From Orrella daihaiensis (GTDB lineage: Bacteria; Pseudomonadota; Gammaproteobacteria; Burkholderiales; Burkholderiaceae_B), in NCBI RefSeq assembly GCF_022811525.1, contig NZ_CP063982.1:868001-932000 (forward strand): a stretch of DNA of 64,000 bases, in the 5' to 3' direction. Within the stretch, counting starts at the first letter, position 1, and each line of letters opens with the position of its first letter. The notes below the pieces were generated by a model. The model did not search any database, was not told where the DNA came from, and worked only from the letters and a program-made list of their open reading frames with translations. Position numbers and translations under genes: made by a program. Positions 1 to 12,709 of this stretch are shown piece after piece.

Positions 1-1548
1 AAGCTTGTCCCAAAGCTGATCCACGCGCTGTTTGACGTGTTCATCCATCTGAATGGGACGCCCCCACTCCCGATCGGTCTCTCCAGCCCATTTGTTTGTT
101 GCATCCATACCCATTTTGCCACCTAGGCCTGAGACGGGTGACGCAAAATCAAGGTAATCGATGGGAGTGTTCTCTACCAGTACTGAGTCGCGCACTGGAT
201 CCATACGTGTTGTCATGGCCCAGATCACTTCCTTCCAGTCGCGAATGTTGATGTCTTCATCCACAATCACCAAAAACTTTGTGTACATGAATTGGCGCAG
301 TATGCTCCAGACGCCAAACATGACGCGTTTGGCGTGACCCGGGTACTGCTTGCGAATCGAGATGACCGCCAGTCGATAACTGCAACCCTCGGGGGGCAGA
401 TAAAAGTCTTTGATTTCGGTGAGTTGTCGCTGCAGCAAGGGCACGAACACTTCGTTGAGCGCCACACCAAGTACTGCCGGCTCATCGGGTGGTTTGCCTG
501 TATAGGTCGTGTGGTAGATGGGATCGCGTCGCATGGTGATACGGTCGACGGTAAAGACCGGAAACCAATCCTGCTCGTTGTAATAGCCTGTGTGGTCACC
601 ATATGGACCTTCTAGTGCAAGCTCGTAGTCGCTTTTCGGCGGTGCAGGTGTATCCGCATCGAGTGTTGGGGTGATTGCTCTGGGGTCTGAGGTTGGCAAT
701 AAGTGACCCTCCAGCACGATTTCGGCCGTCGCCGGCACGGTCAAGTCGCTACCAATGGCTTTTGTAACTTCAGTGCGAGCACCGCGCAGCAGCCCGGCAA
801 ATTGATACTCGGACAAACTGTCGGGCACCGGTGTGACTGCACCGAGTGTCGTGGCAGGGTCGGCACCCAAGGCAACAGCGATCGGAAATGGTTTGCCAGG
901 ATGGGCAATCGCATGGTCCCTGAAGTCCAGTGCTCCGCCCCGGTGTGATAGCCAGCGCATAATGAGTTTGTTGCGGCCGATGACTTGTTGGCGGTAAATG
1001 CCAAGATTTTGTCGGCGAGCGTTGGGTCCGCGCGTGATGACCAGTCCCCACGTCAATAAGGGAGCGATATCACCAGGCCAGCAGGTCTGAATTGGTAATC
1101 TTGACAGATCGACGTCATTGCCCTCCCACACAGTTTCCTGGCAGGCCGCACCGCGAACATTCTTGGGGCTCATGTCCCACAGTGCAGATTTGAGCATGGC
1201 CACTTTGCTAAATGCGTCTCGCAATCCTTTAGGGGCTTCTGGTTCGCGCAAAGAGGCTAATAAATGTCCGATGTCTCTGAGTGAGGCGACATCGTCCGCA
1301 CCCATGCCTAAAGCAACACGCTCCGGTGTACCAAAGAGGTTTGCCAATACCGGCATTTGGGCTTTTTTACCCTGGTGTATGGCATGTTCGAAGATCAGGG
1401 CCGGCCCAGCTTGGCGCAACACTCGATCCGAAATCTCGGTCATCTCCAAGCGAGTGTCGATCTCGGTGGTGATTCGTTTGAGCTTGTCAGAGCGCTCAAG
1501 CTGACTAAGAAAATCTCGCAAATCGCGGTATCGCATGACATGTCCCAT
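1..1548 (-). CDS. ubiD: UbiD family decarboxylase (ubiquinone biosynthesis), 3' end cut by window edge
   Basis: The reading frame is open from the window edge to the ATG at 1548 (516 codons). A second in-frame ATG at 1536 is the alternative start. The translation reads like 4-hydroxy-3-polyprenylbenzoate decarboxylase: N-terminal [14 protein letters not shown], the central [19 protein letters not shown], and the C-terminal [14 protein letters not shown] that is typical of UbiD. UbiD uses prenylated FMN made by UbiX to decarboxylate the ubiquinone precursor in the cytoplasm or at the membrane. E. coli UbiD has about 497 residues, so only a few C-terminal residues are probably missing. The start codon is only 20 bp from that of the divergent lytic transglycosylase. 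Family assignment is confident; the exact substrate is inferred from the family. Confidence 0.93.
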   Translation of the reverse strand, partial: MGHVMRYRDLRDFLSQLERSDKLKRITTEIDTRLEMTEISDRVLRQAGPALIFEHAIHQGKKAQMPVLANLFGTPERVALGMGADDVASLRDIGHLLASLREPEAPKGLRDAFSKVAMLKSALWDMSPKNVRGAACQETVWEGNDVDLSRLPIQTCWPGDIAPLLTWGLVITRGPNARRQNLGIYRQQVIGRNKLIMRWLSHRGGALDFRDHAIAHPGKPFPIAVALGADPATTLGAVTPVPDSLSEYQFAGLLRGARTEVTKAIGSDLTVPATAEIVLEGHLLPTSDPRAITPTLDADTPAPPKSDYELALEGPYGDHTGYYNEQDWFPVFTVDRITMRRDPIYHTTYTGKPPDEPAVLGVALNEVFVPLLQRQLTEIKDFYLPPEGCSYRLAVISIRKQYPGHAKRVMFGVWSILRQFMYTKFLVIVDEDINIRDWKEVIWAMTTRMDPVRDSVLVENTPIDYLDFASPVSGLGGKMGMDATNKWAGETDREWGRPIQMDEHVKQRVDQLWDKL

Positions 1549-1568
1549 TAAAACGTTAGAATTCGCTC

Positions 1569-2447
1569 ATGACTGAGGCATTATCACCCAACAACCGCTC
1601 AAGGCTGTCTCGGGCTCAACATCAGTTGGCACTGACTGTGCGCACCGCGGGTGCCTATCTTGGCGTGGCTGCGTTTGTCGTGGTGTTTCTCGTATTGTCA
1701 GTGCCAGCGCTGCGCCAGCAAGTCACCCTATTGCATGAGGCAGTGCTAGTTGCTTTAGCGCCTGAGGGTACCCGACAAGCGATATCGAGCATGGGCTTTG
1801 TCAGCCCGCCCAACGTAGTAGCGCCACAGGTTTCTCCTGTGGATCTTGATTCGGTCCCCGTCCGGGTGCTTGAGCAGTTGCCTGAGACCAATGAGAAAAC
1901 GCAAGAGCCTGAAATAGAGCGAACCGAGCGAGTCGGTCTGTTAGGCGACATTCCTTTAGAGCAAATTCAAGCCGCACGCGAATTATTCGGGGTATCCGAG
2001 GCCCAACTAAAAGCGCTCGAGCACTACATTGCCCGTAAGTACCGAGTGGCCAAGGCGGTCACTGATCGTATCGTTGAATCGGCATTCGTGGTGGGAGCCG
2101 AGCTCAATGTCAATCCGGTGTTGATTCTGGCGGTGATGTCAGTTGAGTCACGCTTTAACCCTTACGCTGAAAGTGGTGCAGGGGCTCAGGGACTCATGCA
2201 AGTCATGACGCGAGTGCATACCGACAAATTTGAAAAGTTTGGGGATGGTCCAGAAGATGCTTTTCATCCTGAGATCAATATTCGCGTTGGAGCCCAAATT
2301 CTGCATGACTGCATACGTCGTCGGGGATCGGTCACCAATGGCTTGAAATGCTACGTGGGAGCATCCGGACCGGATGATGGCGGATACGGCACTAAGGTCC
2401 TGTCGGAAATGCGTCGCATGGCCTTAGCCGCCAAAATCAAGGTGTGA
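1569..2447 (+). CDS. membrane-anchored lytic transglycosylase (SLT domain)
   Basis: This 292-residue protein starts with a short cytoplasmic stretch and one hydrophobic segment (about residues 28-48), which fits an inner-membrane anchor. A variable linker follows, then a C-terminal SLT/lysozyme-like domain. The catalytic glutamate is E193 in SVESRFNPYA, followed by the family motif GAQGLMQVM. Such enzymes cleave peptidoglycan glycan strands to 1,6-anhydro-muramyl products in the periplasm. The gene is divergent from ubiD with 20 bp between start codons. It is followed tail-to-tail by an aminotransferase gene. I cannot assign it to a named Mlt or Slt type. Confidence 0.87.
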   Translation: MTEALSPNNRSRLSRAQHQLALTVRTAGAYLGVAAFVVVFLVLSVPALRQQVTLLHEAVLVALAPEGTRQAISSMGFVSPPNVVAPQVSPVDLDSVPVRVLEQLPETNEKTQEPEIERTERVGLLGDIPLEQIQAARELFGVSEAQLKALEHYIARKYRVAKAVTDRIVESAFVVGAELNVNPVLILAVMSVESRFNPYAESGAGAQGLMQVMTRVHTDKFEKFGDGPEDAFHPEINIRVGAQILHDCIRRRGSVTNGLKCYVGASGPDDGGYGTKVLSEMRRMALAAKIKV

Positions 2448-2468
2448 CCGGTGAATCCTCGGCCACTA

Positions 2469-3632
2469 TTACGTGTTCAAGCAACGATCGATCCGCCCAA
2501 CAGCATCCTCTAACCTGTCCAAGCCGATGGTGTACGCCAGTCGGACTTTAGACTTGGCGTGGGCCGGACCGAAGTCAATGCCGGGTACCAATGCGACACC
2601 TGCCTTCTCAAGCAGTACATCTACCAACTGATCACTGTCATTGCTAAAGCGACTGATATCGGCGTAAACATAAAAAGCGCCATCAGGTTTGGCCGGAATA
2701 TCAAAGCCGATGGCTTCAAGTCCTTGCACCAGAAAGTCTCGTCGGGCACGAAACGCTTCACGGCGATGTTCGAGCAGCTCAATGGTGTTCGGTTCAAAGC
2801 ATGCAAGTGCACCATGTTGCGCTAGGGTAGGCGGGCAAATCATCAAGCTTGAGGCGAGTTTTTCGATGGGAGCCACCAGTTCTGGTGGGACGATCATCCA
2901 GCCTAGTCGCCATCCTGTCATGTGAAAGTATTTTGAAAAACTGTTCAAGATAATGAGGTTGTCGTCAATTGCCAGTGCCGAACAGCGTTTGTCGCGATAG
3001 GATAGGCCAAGGTAGATTTCATCCATCATGACAAAGCCGTTGAGTTGGTTGACCGCGTTGATGATGCCGCGCAGCTCGTCGGGCTCAATTGAAGTGCCCG
3101 TTGGGTTGCCGGGTGAAGCGATCAGCACACCAGCCGTGCGCTCGGTCCAGTGCATGCGGATGTCTTGAGCCGTCAGCTGAAACTGACGCTCAGGCTCAGT
3201 GCGTATGAGCTTGGTTGTACCGCCAGCGGCCATGATGAAGTTACTGTTTGCCGGGTAACAAGGGTCAGGCATGAGTACTTCTTGTCCCGGGTTAATCAGG
3301 GCCAGGCTAGCCAGCAGCAAGGCGCCGCTTGCGCCGTTCGTGACAATCACGCGGTGTGGGTCGACGCGAGCGCCAAGTTGATCGGCGTAAAATTGTGCGA
3401 TCGCCTCACGTAGTGGCATGATGCCTGCAGCGGGACCATACTTGCCCAAACCCTTGTCAGCCGCCAACTTCATTGCCTCTAGTACGGCAGGTGCTGCCGT
3501 AAAGTCTGGCTCACCGATGCCCAAGCTGATGATGTCTCGGCCGAGGGATTGAAGCGCCAGGGTTCGTTTGAAGATTTCCATGGCGTGAAAAGTTTGGGTG
3601 TGCTGCAAACGATGTGCTAATTGGGCTGTCAT
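2469..3632 (-). CDS. PLP-dependent class I/II aminotransferase
   Basis: This is a fold-type I aminotransferase of about 387 residues. It shows the IGEPDFT motif near the N-terminus, SPGNPTGT in the middle and the PLP-lysine motif NSFSKYFHMTGWRLGW (K234 if MTAQ is residue 1). These features fit the aspartate/alanine-type aminotransferases that move amino groups between amino acids and 2-oxo acids in the cytoplasm. The frame is open back to 3737, but that would overlap the divergent gene at 3668. I chose the ATG at 3632 because AGAG lies six bases upstream of it; the ATG at 3638 is also possible. The substrate cannot be read from the sequence. Confidence 0.88.
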   Translation of the reverse strand: MTAQLAHRLQHTQTFHAMEIFKRTLALQSLGRDIISLGIGEPDFTAAPAVLEAMKLAADKGLGKYGPAAGIMPLREAIAQFYADQLGARVDPHRVIVTNGASGALLLASLALINPGQEVLMPDPCYPANSNFIMAAGGTTKLIRTEPERQFQLTAQDIRMHWTERTAGVLIASPGNPTGTSIEPDELRGIINAVNQLNGFVMMDEIYLGLSYRDKRCSALAIDDNLIILNSFSKYFHMTGWRLGWMIVPPELVAPIEKLASSLMICPPTLAQHGALACFEPNTIELLEHRREAFRARRDFLVQGLEAIGFDIPAKPDGAFYVYADISRFSNDSDQLVDVLLEKAGVALVPGIDFGPAHAKSKVRLAYTIGLDRLEDAVGRIDRCLNT

Positions 3633-3667
3633 GAACATCTCTGGCAAATGAATGTAAGGAAATTGTA

Positions 3668-4549
3668 GTGGCTGATTCAGCGTCTCGTCGGTCTTTCCTG
3701 TTTGGGCGACAAGCCACAGCCCATGACGACTGGTCAAAATTTGTTGTCACGCTGCGTCGCGCCTGTCAGGGGTCAGTTCGGCTTTTGGCCGAGCGCGAAG
3801 CGCATTTGCTACCCGCTTCGCTTGATGACGTGATTCAGGCGAGGCAGTTGTGTCAGAGTTATCACGTTTTGATGGTTCTGCAAGGTATTGAACTACCAGC
3901 ATGTGATCGTGGCAAATTCATCTTGTGGGTTGAGGCTGGCAGTGCCTGGGGATCATTAATCCCCCTGGGCGATAGTGGTTTGTGGCGGGTGGATGCGGGC
4001 TGCACCCTGGCCGTGATGCAGGCAGCAGGCTTAGTCCAAGCACCCGAGACGGGTGGTGTCGAGAATCTGGGGCTTTGGTTTGCTAGCGCCTATCGCCACC
4101 TTTCTTTATCGCGCAGTGGGCTAGATGGCCGCCTGGTCAGCATAGACTGGTTATTGCCAAATGGCACGATTGAGGTATTTGGCGCCTTTGGTGCCCAGGA
4201 TGCCCAGCCGCTTGCGTCGTTAGCGGCTCAGAAATTGGTGCCTAAACTTTTCGAGTTATCTGGGGCGCCTGAAGTACGAGCCGGGATTGATCGACAGCTA
4301 TGGCCATCGCGATTCCATCTTGATGCTTTGTTAGACGTCAATCAGGTGAATCTGGCGCATTTTTTTATTGGTCATGGTGGCGCTCTGGGCTGGCTCGTTG
4401 CTGCGACATTTAAAAAGACCGAGATTGCGCTAGATAGTCCGATTCAACACGGGATTGGCGAAGACGTGATGGCTGAGCTTGATGCGCAAACCAAAGATAT
4501 TGTTGATCCGGACAAGGTGTTTGTGTCGCTATCAGATCAAAACAGATAG
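3668..4549 (+). CDS. short FAD-oxidase-like (PCMH-type) protein of unknown function
   Basis: The start is GTG, supported by AAGGA seven bases upstream. The 293-residue protein carries RRSFLFGR near the N-terminus, which resembles a twin-arginine motif. No hydrophobic stretch follows it, so Tat export is doubtful. The stretch from about residue 45 (LLPASLDDVIQARQLCQSY, then LWVEAGSAWGSLI and WRVDAGCTLAVMQAAGL) reads like the FAD-binding PCMH fold of FAD-linked oxidases. The end (KDIVDPDKVF) resembles their usual C-terminal DP-x-x-x-F element. It is much shorter than a typical FAD-linked oxidase (about 450-500 residues), and I do not see the usual glycine-rich FAD loop. It may be a degenerate or partner protein. 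It lies 38 bp upstream of maeB on the same strand. Confidence 0.6.
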   Translation: MADSASRRSFLFGRQATAHDDWSKFVVTLRRACQGSVRLLAEREAHLLPASLDDVIQARQLCQSYHVLMVLQGIELPACDRGKFILWVEAGSAWGSLIPLGDSGLWRVDAGCTLAVMQAAGLVQAPETGGVENLGLWFASAYRHLSLSRSGLDGRLVSIDWLLPNGTIEVFGAFGAQDAQPLASLAAQKLVPKLFELSGAPEVRAGIDRQLWPSRFHLDALLDVNQVNLAHFFIGHGGALGWLVAATFKKTEIALDSPIQHGIGEDVMAELDAQTKDIVDPDKVFVSLSDQNR

Positions 4550-4587
4550 AATCGACTTTTGTTTTTCTCTGACGAACCAGGTCTTCC

Positions 4588-6885
4588 ATGGACGAAAACT
4601 TCCGCAAATCCGCGCTGCTGTATCACGAGCAGGGCCGCCCCGGCAAAATTTCCATTGCACCGACCAAGACACTATCGAATCAACGTGATCTGGCGCTTGC
4701 GTATTCTCCCGGCGTGGCGGCCGCCTGCGAAGAAATTGTGACCGACCCGGTGAATGCTGTGCGCTATACAGCGCGTGGCAATCTCGTGGGTGTCATCACC
4801 AACGGTACCGCTGTGCTGGGTTTGGGCAATATCGGCGCGTTGGCATCCAAACCTGTCATGGAAGGCAAGGCTGTTTTGTTCAAAAAATTTGCCGGTATTG
4901 ATGTGTTTGATATCGAAATTAATGAGCAAGACCCCCAGAAACTGGTAGAGATCATTGCCGGTCTTGAACCCACATTCGGTGGCATCAATCTGGAAGATAT
5001 CAAGGCACCTGAGTGTTTCATGGTCGAACGCGAGTTGCGTAAACGCATGAATATCCCGGTGTTTCATGATGATCAGCATGGAACGGCAATCTGCGTGACG
5101 GCTGCGTTTATCAATGGTTTGAAGGTCGTTGATAAACAGATTGAAAAGGTCAAGGTGGTCGTGTCGGGTGCTGGTGCCGCTGCGCTGGCCTGTCTAGACC
5201 TTATGGTGGATATGGGGTTGCCACTTAAAAACATCTGGGTAACCGATATTGAGGGTGTGGTGTATGAGGGACGTCAGACGTTGATGGATCCCGATAAAGC
5301 CCGTTATGCCCAAAAGACTGATGCGCGCAAACTTGCAGACGTCATTGGTGATGCGGATGTATTTCTGGGGTTATCGGCTGGCGGCGTGCTTAAACCTGAC
5401 ATGGTTGCGCGGATGGCAGTACGCCCGTTGATACTCGCATTGGCCAATCCGAACCCTGAAATTTTGCCGGCTGATGCCCACGCAGTGCGTGATGATGTGG
5501 TGATGTCCACTGGGCGATCGGATTATCCCAACCAAGTCAATAATGTGTTGTGCTTTCCTTACATTTTTCGTGGCGCGCTTGATGTTGGTGCCACCACCAT
5601 TACCCGGGGCATGGAAAAGGCAGCCGTCCACGCGATTGCCCGCTTGGCTCAAGAGGAGCAAAGTGAAGTGGTGCAGGCAGCTTACGGCACAGGCGATGTG
5701 TCGTTTGGACCTCAGTATTTCATTCCCAAGCCTTTCGACCCGCGGTTAATCACACGGATCGCCCCCGCTGTTGCTAAAGCAGCGATGGAGGAGGGCGTGG
5801 CACTGCGACCCATTCAGGATCTCGATAGTTATGTCGAGCAGCTTGAGCAGTTCGTCTACCAGTCTGGCGCTTTCATGAAGCCAGTGTTTTCCGCAGCCAA
5901 AGGATTTGTGAAAGCTGGCGGCAAGGCCAGGATAGTGTTCACCGAGGGCGAGGACGAGCGGGTGCTGCGTGCTGTTCAGGTGGTTGTCGATGAAAAGTTA
6001 GCCAAGCCGATCCTGGTTGGTCGCCCGACCGTATTGGCAGATCGAATCGAAAAGCATGGCCTGCGTATCAAGCTTGGAGAAGACGTTGAAGTGGTCAATC
6101 CTGATTGGGACGATCGCTTTCACCGATATTGGACGACCTACTGGGAACTGATGTGCCGTCGAGGCGTCACCAAGGAAATGGCGCGGGTGGAAATGCGTCG
6201 TCGCTTGACGCTGATTGGCGCGATGATGGTCCACCTCGGGGATGCCGATGGCATGATTTGCGGCACAGTTGGGGGCTTTTCGGATCACTTGCGCTATGTC
6301 GATCAAATGATCGGCCTTGCGCCCGGCGAGACGACGTATGGGGCAATGAATATATTGCTGTTGCCTAATCACACCTTGGCGGTGGTTGATACACACGTCA
6401 ATGAGAACCCCACCGCTGAGCAGATAGCCGCTTTCACCATGGCGGCTGCCCGACAGATGCAACGGTTGAATTTAGTGCCTAAAGTGGCTCTATTATCGAG
6501 ATCTAACTTTGGCTCGGGCTCAAGCGCATCGGGTGACAAAATGCGTGAAGCGCTATCGTTGATTCGAGAGCGTGCACCAGAGATTGAAGTCGACGGGGAA
6601 ATGCATGGTGACTGCGCGCTCGATGAAACCTTGCGACTCAAAATCTTGCCGACCTCAACGCTGAAGGGGTCTGCGAATTTGGTGGTTTGCCCCAATGTCG
6701 ATGCCGGTAACATTGCGTACAACCTACTTAAAACGGCGGCTGGTGGCAATGTCGCGGTCGGCCCATTCTTGCTCGGTGTTAACGCTCCGGTTCATATCTT
6801 GACGTCAAGTGCCACCGTGAGAAGAATCGTCAACATGACAGCGGTAACCGTGGTGCACGCTAACCATCACACCGGTAGGGATTAA
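4588..6885 (+). CDS. maeB: NADP-dependent malic enzyme with C-terminal phosphotransacetylase-like domain
   Basis: The 765-residue protein has the two-part MaeB layout. The N-terminal malic domain covers about residues 1-425 and includes [15 protein letters not shown], the [15 protein letters not shown] metal and substrate region, and the nucleotide-binding [16 protein letters not shown] phosphate acetyltransferase-like domain fills the remainder, starting around [20 protein letters not shown]. The enzyme oxidatively decarboxylates malate to pyruvate with NADP, supplying NADPH and pyruvate during growth on C4 or aromatic compounds. The PTA-like part is regulatory and usually inactive in this family. 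Length matches E. coli MaeB (759). The stop codon lies within a small stem-loop followed by T residues. Confidence 0.96.
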   Translation: MDENFRKSALLYHEQGRPGKISIAPTKTLSNQRDLALAYSPGVAAACEEIVTDPVNAVRYTARGNLVGVITNGTAVLGLGNIGALASKPVMEGKAVLFKKFAGIDVFDIEINEQDPQKLVEIIAGLEPTFGGINLEDIKAPECFMVERELRKRMNIPVFHDDQHGTAICVTAAFINGLKVVDKQIEKVKVVVSGAGAAALACLDLMVDMGLPLKNIWVTDIEGVVYEGRQTLMDPDKARYAQKTDARKLADVIGDADVFLGLSAGGVLKPDMVARMAVRPLILALANPNPEILPADAHAVRDDVVMSTGRSDYPNQVNNVLCFPYIFRGALDVGATTITRGMEKAAVHAIARLAQEEQSEVVQAAYGTGDVSFGPQYFIPKPFDPRLITRIAPAVAKAAMEEGVALRPIQDLDSYVEQLEQFVYQSGAFMKPVFSAAKGFVKAGGKARIVFTEGEDERVLRAVQVVVDEKLAKPILVGRPTVLADRIEKHGLRIKLGEDVEVVNPDWDDRFHRYWTTYWELMCRRGVTKEMARVEMRRRLTLIGAMMVHLGDADGMICGTVGGFSDHLRYVDQMIGLAPGETTYGAMNILLLPNHTLAVVDTHVNENPTAEQIAAFTMAAARQMQRLNLVPKVALLSRSNFGSGSSASGDKMREALSLIRERAPEIEVDGEMHGDCALDETLRLKILPTSTLKGSANLVVCPNVDAGNIAYNLLKTAAGGNVAVGPFLLGVNAPVHILTSSATVRRIVNMTAVTVVHANHHTGRD

Positions 6886-6902
6886 GACTTGACAGTCTTT
6901 TT
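6884..6902 (+). terminator. possible short Rho-independent terminator after maeB
   Basis: AAGACT (6884-6889) and AGTCTT (6894-6899) can form a 6-bp stem with a TGAC loop, followed by TTT. The left arm overlaps the last two bases of the maeB stop codon. The stem is short and AT-rich, so the call is tentative. Confidence 0.35.
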
Positions 6903-7034
6903 GTGGTTCGTGACCTGTTGCTTTTTTGCGTATCGCAATGGGTCACTCACAAAATGTCACAAAGAGTGATTGATTCCAGCCCGTTATGTGGATACGATTC
7001 GCGCATGTGACTCGGATTCATAAAGGTGCTGGCG

Positions 7035-7490
7035 ATGAGTAAGCAGGCAGATCGGCAGTTACGAGATTTGTTAAAGAAAGGCGGCGAATTGAGCCATCAG
7101 CATGCGCAAGAGTTTGTTGCGATGGCGCAAACGGGGGAGTTGGTGTGGTGCGAGGCTGATTGCTCCAGAGCGCGTAACCGCTCAGCGCTGTTTCGGGCTG
7201 TCGTTAAGGCCGTGGATTATCCGCAGTTTTTTGGTGGCAGTTTTGAGGGCTTATACGACTGCTTGACTGACACCATTGAAGATCAAAAAGTCGGGATTGT
7301 TCTTGTGTTCAAGGATTTGCATTCAGCCGATCCCGATATTGAGCGCGATCTTGCTGAATTGCAACAGGTGCTCGGTGACGTTGTGGGCACCGCATCGGAT
7401 AGCGGACGAGTTTTTATTTACTGCATTGAACACGGCGGTAAGCATCCAGACGATGTACCTGGCGTTGTTCATAACTGGAGTGAGGAATAG
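7035..7490 (+). CDS. barstar-like (RNase inhibitor family) protein
   Basis: The ATG at 7035 has AAAGG eight bases upstream and is preferred over the GTG at 7026. The protein has about 151 residues. Its middle part carries the barstar signature region YPQFFGGSFEGLYDCLTD, followed by hydrophobic strand IGIVLVFKDL-like residues and a C-terminal beta strand (GRVFIYCIE). Barstar proteins bind and block small secreted ribonucleases of the barnase type. No barnase-like gene is next to it, so its partner is unknown. It stands alone between maeB and the convergent rsmE. The family match is good; the biological role in this genome is not visible. Confidence 0.72.
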   Translation: MSKQADRQLRDLLKKGGELSHQHAQEFVAMAQTGELVWCEADCSRARNRSALFRAVVKAVDYPQFFGGSFEGLYDCLTDTIEDQKVGIVLVFKDLHSADPDIERDLAELQQVLGDVVGTASDSGRVFIYCIEHGGKHPDDVPGVVHNWSEE

Positions 7491-7518
7491 TCAGCGACCC
7501 GGTGGCCTGTCAGTCCCG

Positions 7519-8256
7519 CTAGCCTATCAGCCAACTAAGGCCTGCGACGGCAACCAGACCGGCTGTTTCTGTCCTCAAGACCCGCTGCCCGAGTGAGATA
7601 GGGTAGGCGCCGGCGTCTAGCCAGCGGCTTGCTTCGTGGTCTTCCCACCCACCCTCGGGCCCAACGATAATGCTCGCAGCCTTTGCTGATCTGATGGCCT
7701 CTAGCACTGAGGGCTCGTCAAGACGAAGCGTTTGTGAGTGCAGGTGACAAAGCAGCATGGGCCGATCGCTTACACTCGCAATCGCCTCATCGACGGCGCA
7801 AGGGGCATGAATTTGCATCAGACGGTTGCGGCCACACTGTTCGCTAGCAGCAACGACCTGCTTTTGCCACTGAGCCGTGCGCTTGGCGGCTCGATCGTGG
7901 CTTAATTTCACGGTGCTGCGATGCGCGGTCACCGGGATCAATGAGGTAACCCCAAGCTCAACGGCTTTCTCGATCACCCAGTCCATACGGTCCTGACTGG
8001 CAATGCCTTGGACCAGGGTCAGCCGATACGGCAATTCCCGATCGATTTTTGCGATGTCACTGACGACAGCAATGGCTTGTCCAGATTTTTCAAACTCCAG
8101 AAGGGCGGTGGCTTGTACGCCTGACCCATCAAAAAGCACGACTTCCTGACCAGCTTTCAGGCGGCGTACCCGAATGTGATGGTTGACTTGATCGGGTAAC
8201 GCCACCTTGGTGTTGGCCAAAAGCGGTATTTCACAGAAAAATCTAGGCAGACTCAT
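7519..8256 (-). CDS. rsmE: 16S rRNA (uracil-1498-N3)-methyltransferase RsmE
   Basis: With the ATG at 8256 the protein has 245 residues and begins [12 protein letters not shown], as expected for RsmE. The N-terminal PUA-like part includes [21 protein letters not shown]. The C-terminal SPOUT methyltransferase knot contains [21 protein letters not shown] and [12 protein letters not shown], which form the S-adenosylmethionine-binding trefoil. The enzyme methylates N3 of U1498 in 16S rRNA of the assembled small subunit. The frame stays open upstream to 8301, but the added residues do not look conserved. The gene is divergent from tkt and convergent with the barstar-like gene. Confidence 0.94.
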   Translation of the reverse strand: MSLPRFFCEIPLLANTKVALPDQVNHHIRVRRLKAGQEVVLFDGSGVQATALLEFEKSGQAIAVVSDIAKIDRELPYRLTLVQGIASQDRMDWVIEKAVELGVTSLIPVTAHRSTVKLSHDRAAKRTAQWQKQVVAASEQCGRNRLMQIHAPCAVDEAIASVSDRPMLLCHLHSQTLRLDEPSVLEAIRSAKAASIIVGPEGGWEDHEASRWLDAGAYPISLGQRVLRTETAGLVAVAGLSWLIG

Positions 8257-8397
8257 GGAATCAGATGTTACCCGAGCGCCGGCGCGCCACGGAATCAACA
8301 AGAGTCTCAGGTGCTAAAATCCGGGGTTTCCCTGATAGTCACGCTTAAACAATTCGTTTGCCTGGCGATCTTTACTTACCTGCACAGTCTGCCTGCC

Positions 8398-11471
<3,074 letters not shown>

Positions 11472-11475
11472 ATCA

Positions 11476-12663
11476 ATGAAAGTCAAGACTCTAGCGCAAC
11501 TCGCTGATTCGGGCGAGTTAAAAAACAAGCGGGTGTTTATTCGTGCTGACCTGAACGTACCGCTCGATGATCAGGGCAGGATTACGGAAGACACCCGTAT
11601 TCGTGCGTCAGTGCCCGGCATCAAGCTCGCACTCGATGCAGGTGCGGCGGTGATGATCACCTCCCATCTTGGGCGTCCCACCGAGGGTGAGCTTAAGCCA
11701 GAAGATAGCTTGGCTCCAGTGGCCGTTCGCCTGCAGGAGTTGCTCGGTCAGCCAGTCAGGTTGCTCACTAACTGGCTTGACGGTGTTGACGTATCGGCAG
11801 GCGAAGTGGTCTTGCTAGAGAATTGCCGTTGTAACGTCGGCGAGAAAAAAGATAGTACCGAGCTGGCCCAGAAAATGGCCAAGCTCTGTGATGTGTATGT
11901 CAATGATGCCTTTGGCACTGCTCACAGGGCTGAAGCGACAACACATGCATTGGCACTGCAGGCGCCAGTGGCGTGCGCAGGCCCCTTGTTGGCGGCTGAA
12001 CTAGAGGCGTTGGGTAAGGCGCTGCGCGAGCCAAAGCGCCCGATGGTCGCAATCGTCGGTGGTTCCAAGGTTTCCACCAAGCTGTCCATATTGCAAGCGT
12101 TGGCCCAGAAAGTCGACCAGTTGATTGTTGGTGGCGGTATTGCCAACACCTTCATGCTAGCCGCGGGGTTGTCGATTGGAAAGTCCTTGGCTGAAGCTGA
12201 TCAGGTCGGCCAGGCTCGGTCGGTGATTGAAATGATGCAGGCAAGAGGGGCGGCCGTTCCGATCCCGGTTGATGTCGTGGTGGCTACAGCGTTTTCAGCG
12301 TCGGCACAGGCACAAGTCAAAGCAGCTGATGCTGTACAACCAGATGACCTGATCCTGGACATTGGACCAAAGACCACCGAGCAACTCGCTGAGATTTTGG
12401 CTAAGGCTGGCACCATCGTTTGGAATGGTCCTGTGGGGGTTTTTGAGTTTGATGCGTTTGCCAATGGCACCAAAGGCGTGGCTCGCGCGATTGCCGACTC
12501 CGATGGCTTTTCAATTGCGGGCGGTGGCGACACGCTGGCTGCCATTGCCAAGTTCGGTATCAGCAATCAGGTCGGCTACATTTCAACCGGCGGTGGAGCT
12601 TTTCTGGAGTTTTTGGAAGGTAAAACCCTGCCTGCTGTCGCTGCGCTAGAGCAACGGGCGTAA
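11476..12663 (+). CDS. pgk: phosphoglycerate kinase
   Basis: The 395-residue protein carries the PGK N-domain motif [19 protein letters not shown], the substrate region [10 protein letters not shown], and the C-terminal nucleotide-binding [13 protein letters not shown]. It transfers phosphate between 1,3-bisphosphoglycerate and ADP. Only 4 bp separate it from gap, so the ribosome-binding site lies inside the gap 3' end and translation is probably coupled. It ends at a hairpin shared with the convergent phosphate acyltransferase gene. In many Burkholderiales I would expect pyruvate kinase next; here that position is taken by unrelated minus-strand genes. Confidence 0.97.
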   Translation: MKVKTLAQLADSGELKNKRVFIRADLNVPLDDQGRITEDTRIRASVPGIKLALDAGAAVMITSHLGRPTEGELKPEDSLAPVAVRLQELLGQPVRLLTNWLDGVDVSAGEVVLLENCRCNVGEKKDSTELAQKMAKLCDVYVNDAFGTAHRAEATTHALALQAPVACAGPLLAAELEALGKALREPKRPMVAIVGGSKVSTKLSILQALAQKVDQLIVGGGIANTFMLAAGLSIGKSLAEADQVGQARSVIEMMQARGAAVPIPVDVVVATAFSASAQAQVKAADAVQPDDLILDIGPKTTEQLAEILAKAGTIVWNGPVGVFEFDAFANGTKGVARAIADSDGFSIAGGGDTLAAIAKFGISNQVGYISTGGGAFLEFLEGKTLPAVAALEQRA

Positions 12664-12677
12664 TCGAGTAAACGAGT

Positions 12678-12709
12678 AAACGAGGCCCGTAACTTCCGGG
12701 TGCTCGTTT
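12678..12709. terminator. bidirectional terminator-like hairpin between pgk and the phosphate acyltransferase gene
   Basis: AAACGAG (12678-12684) pairs with CTCGTTT (12703-12709), and inside these CCCG (12686-12689) pairs with CGGG (12697-12700) around a TAACTTC loop. A G/TG bulge separates the two stems. Convergent genes meet here, and the hairpin reaches the stop codon of the minus-strand gene. It can serve both directions. Confidence 0.6.

Noticed and set aside
3668..3739. Tat signal peptide at the start of the PCMH-like protein
   Set aside because: RRSFLFGR is present but a hydrophobic core and cleavage site do not follow.
6953..6981. TCACTC...GAGTGA inverted repeat upstream of the barstar-like gene
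   Set aside because: The 6-bp stem has a long loop and no nearby promoter elements; likely chance.
8311..8397. N-terminal extension of transketolase (possible signal peptide)
   Set aside because: A hydrophobic stretch appears, but transketolase is cytoplasmic and the ATG at 8398 fits the family start; a -10-like box lies within the extension.
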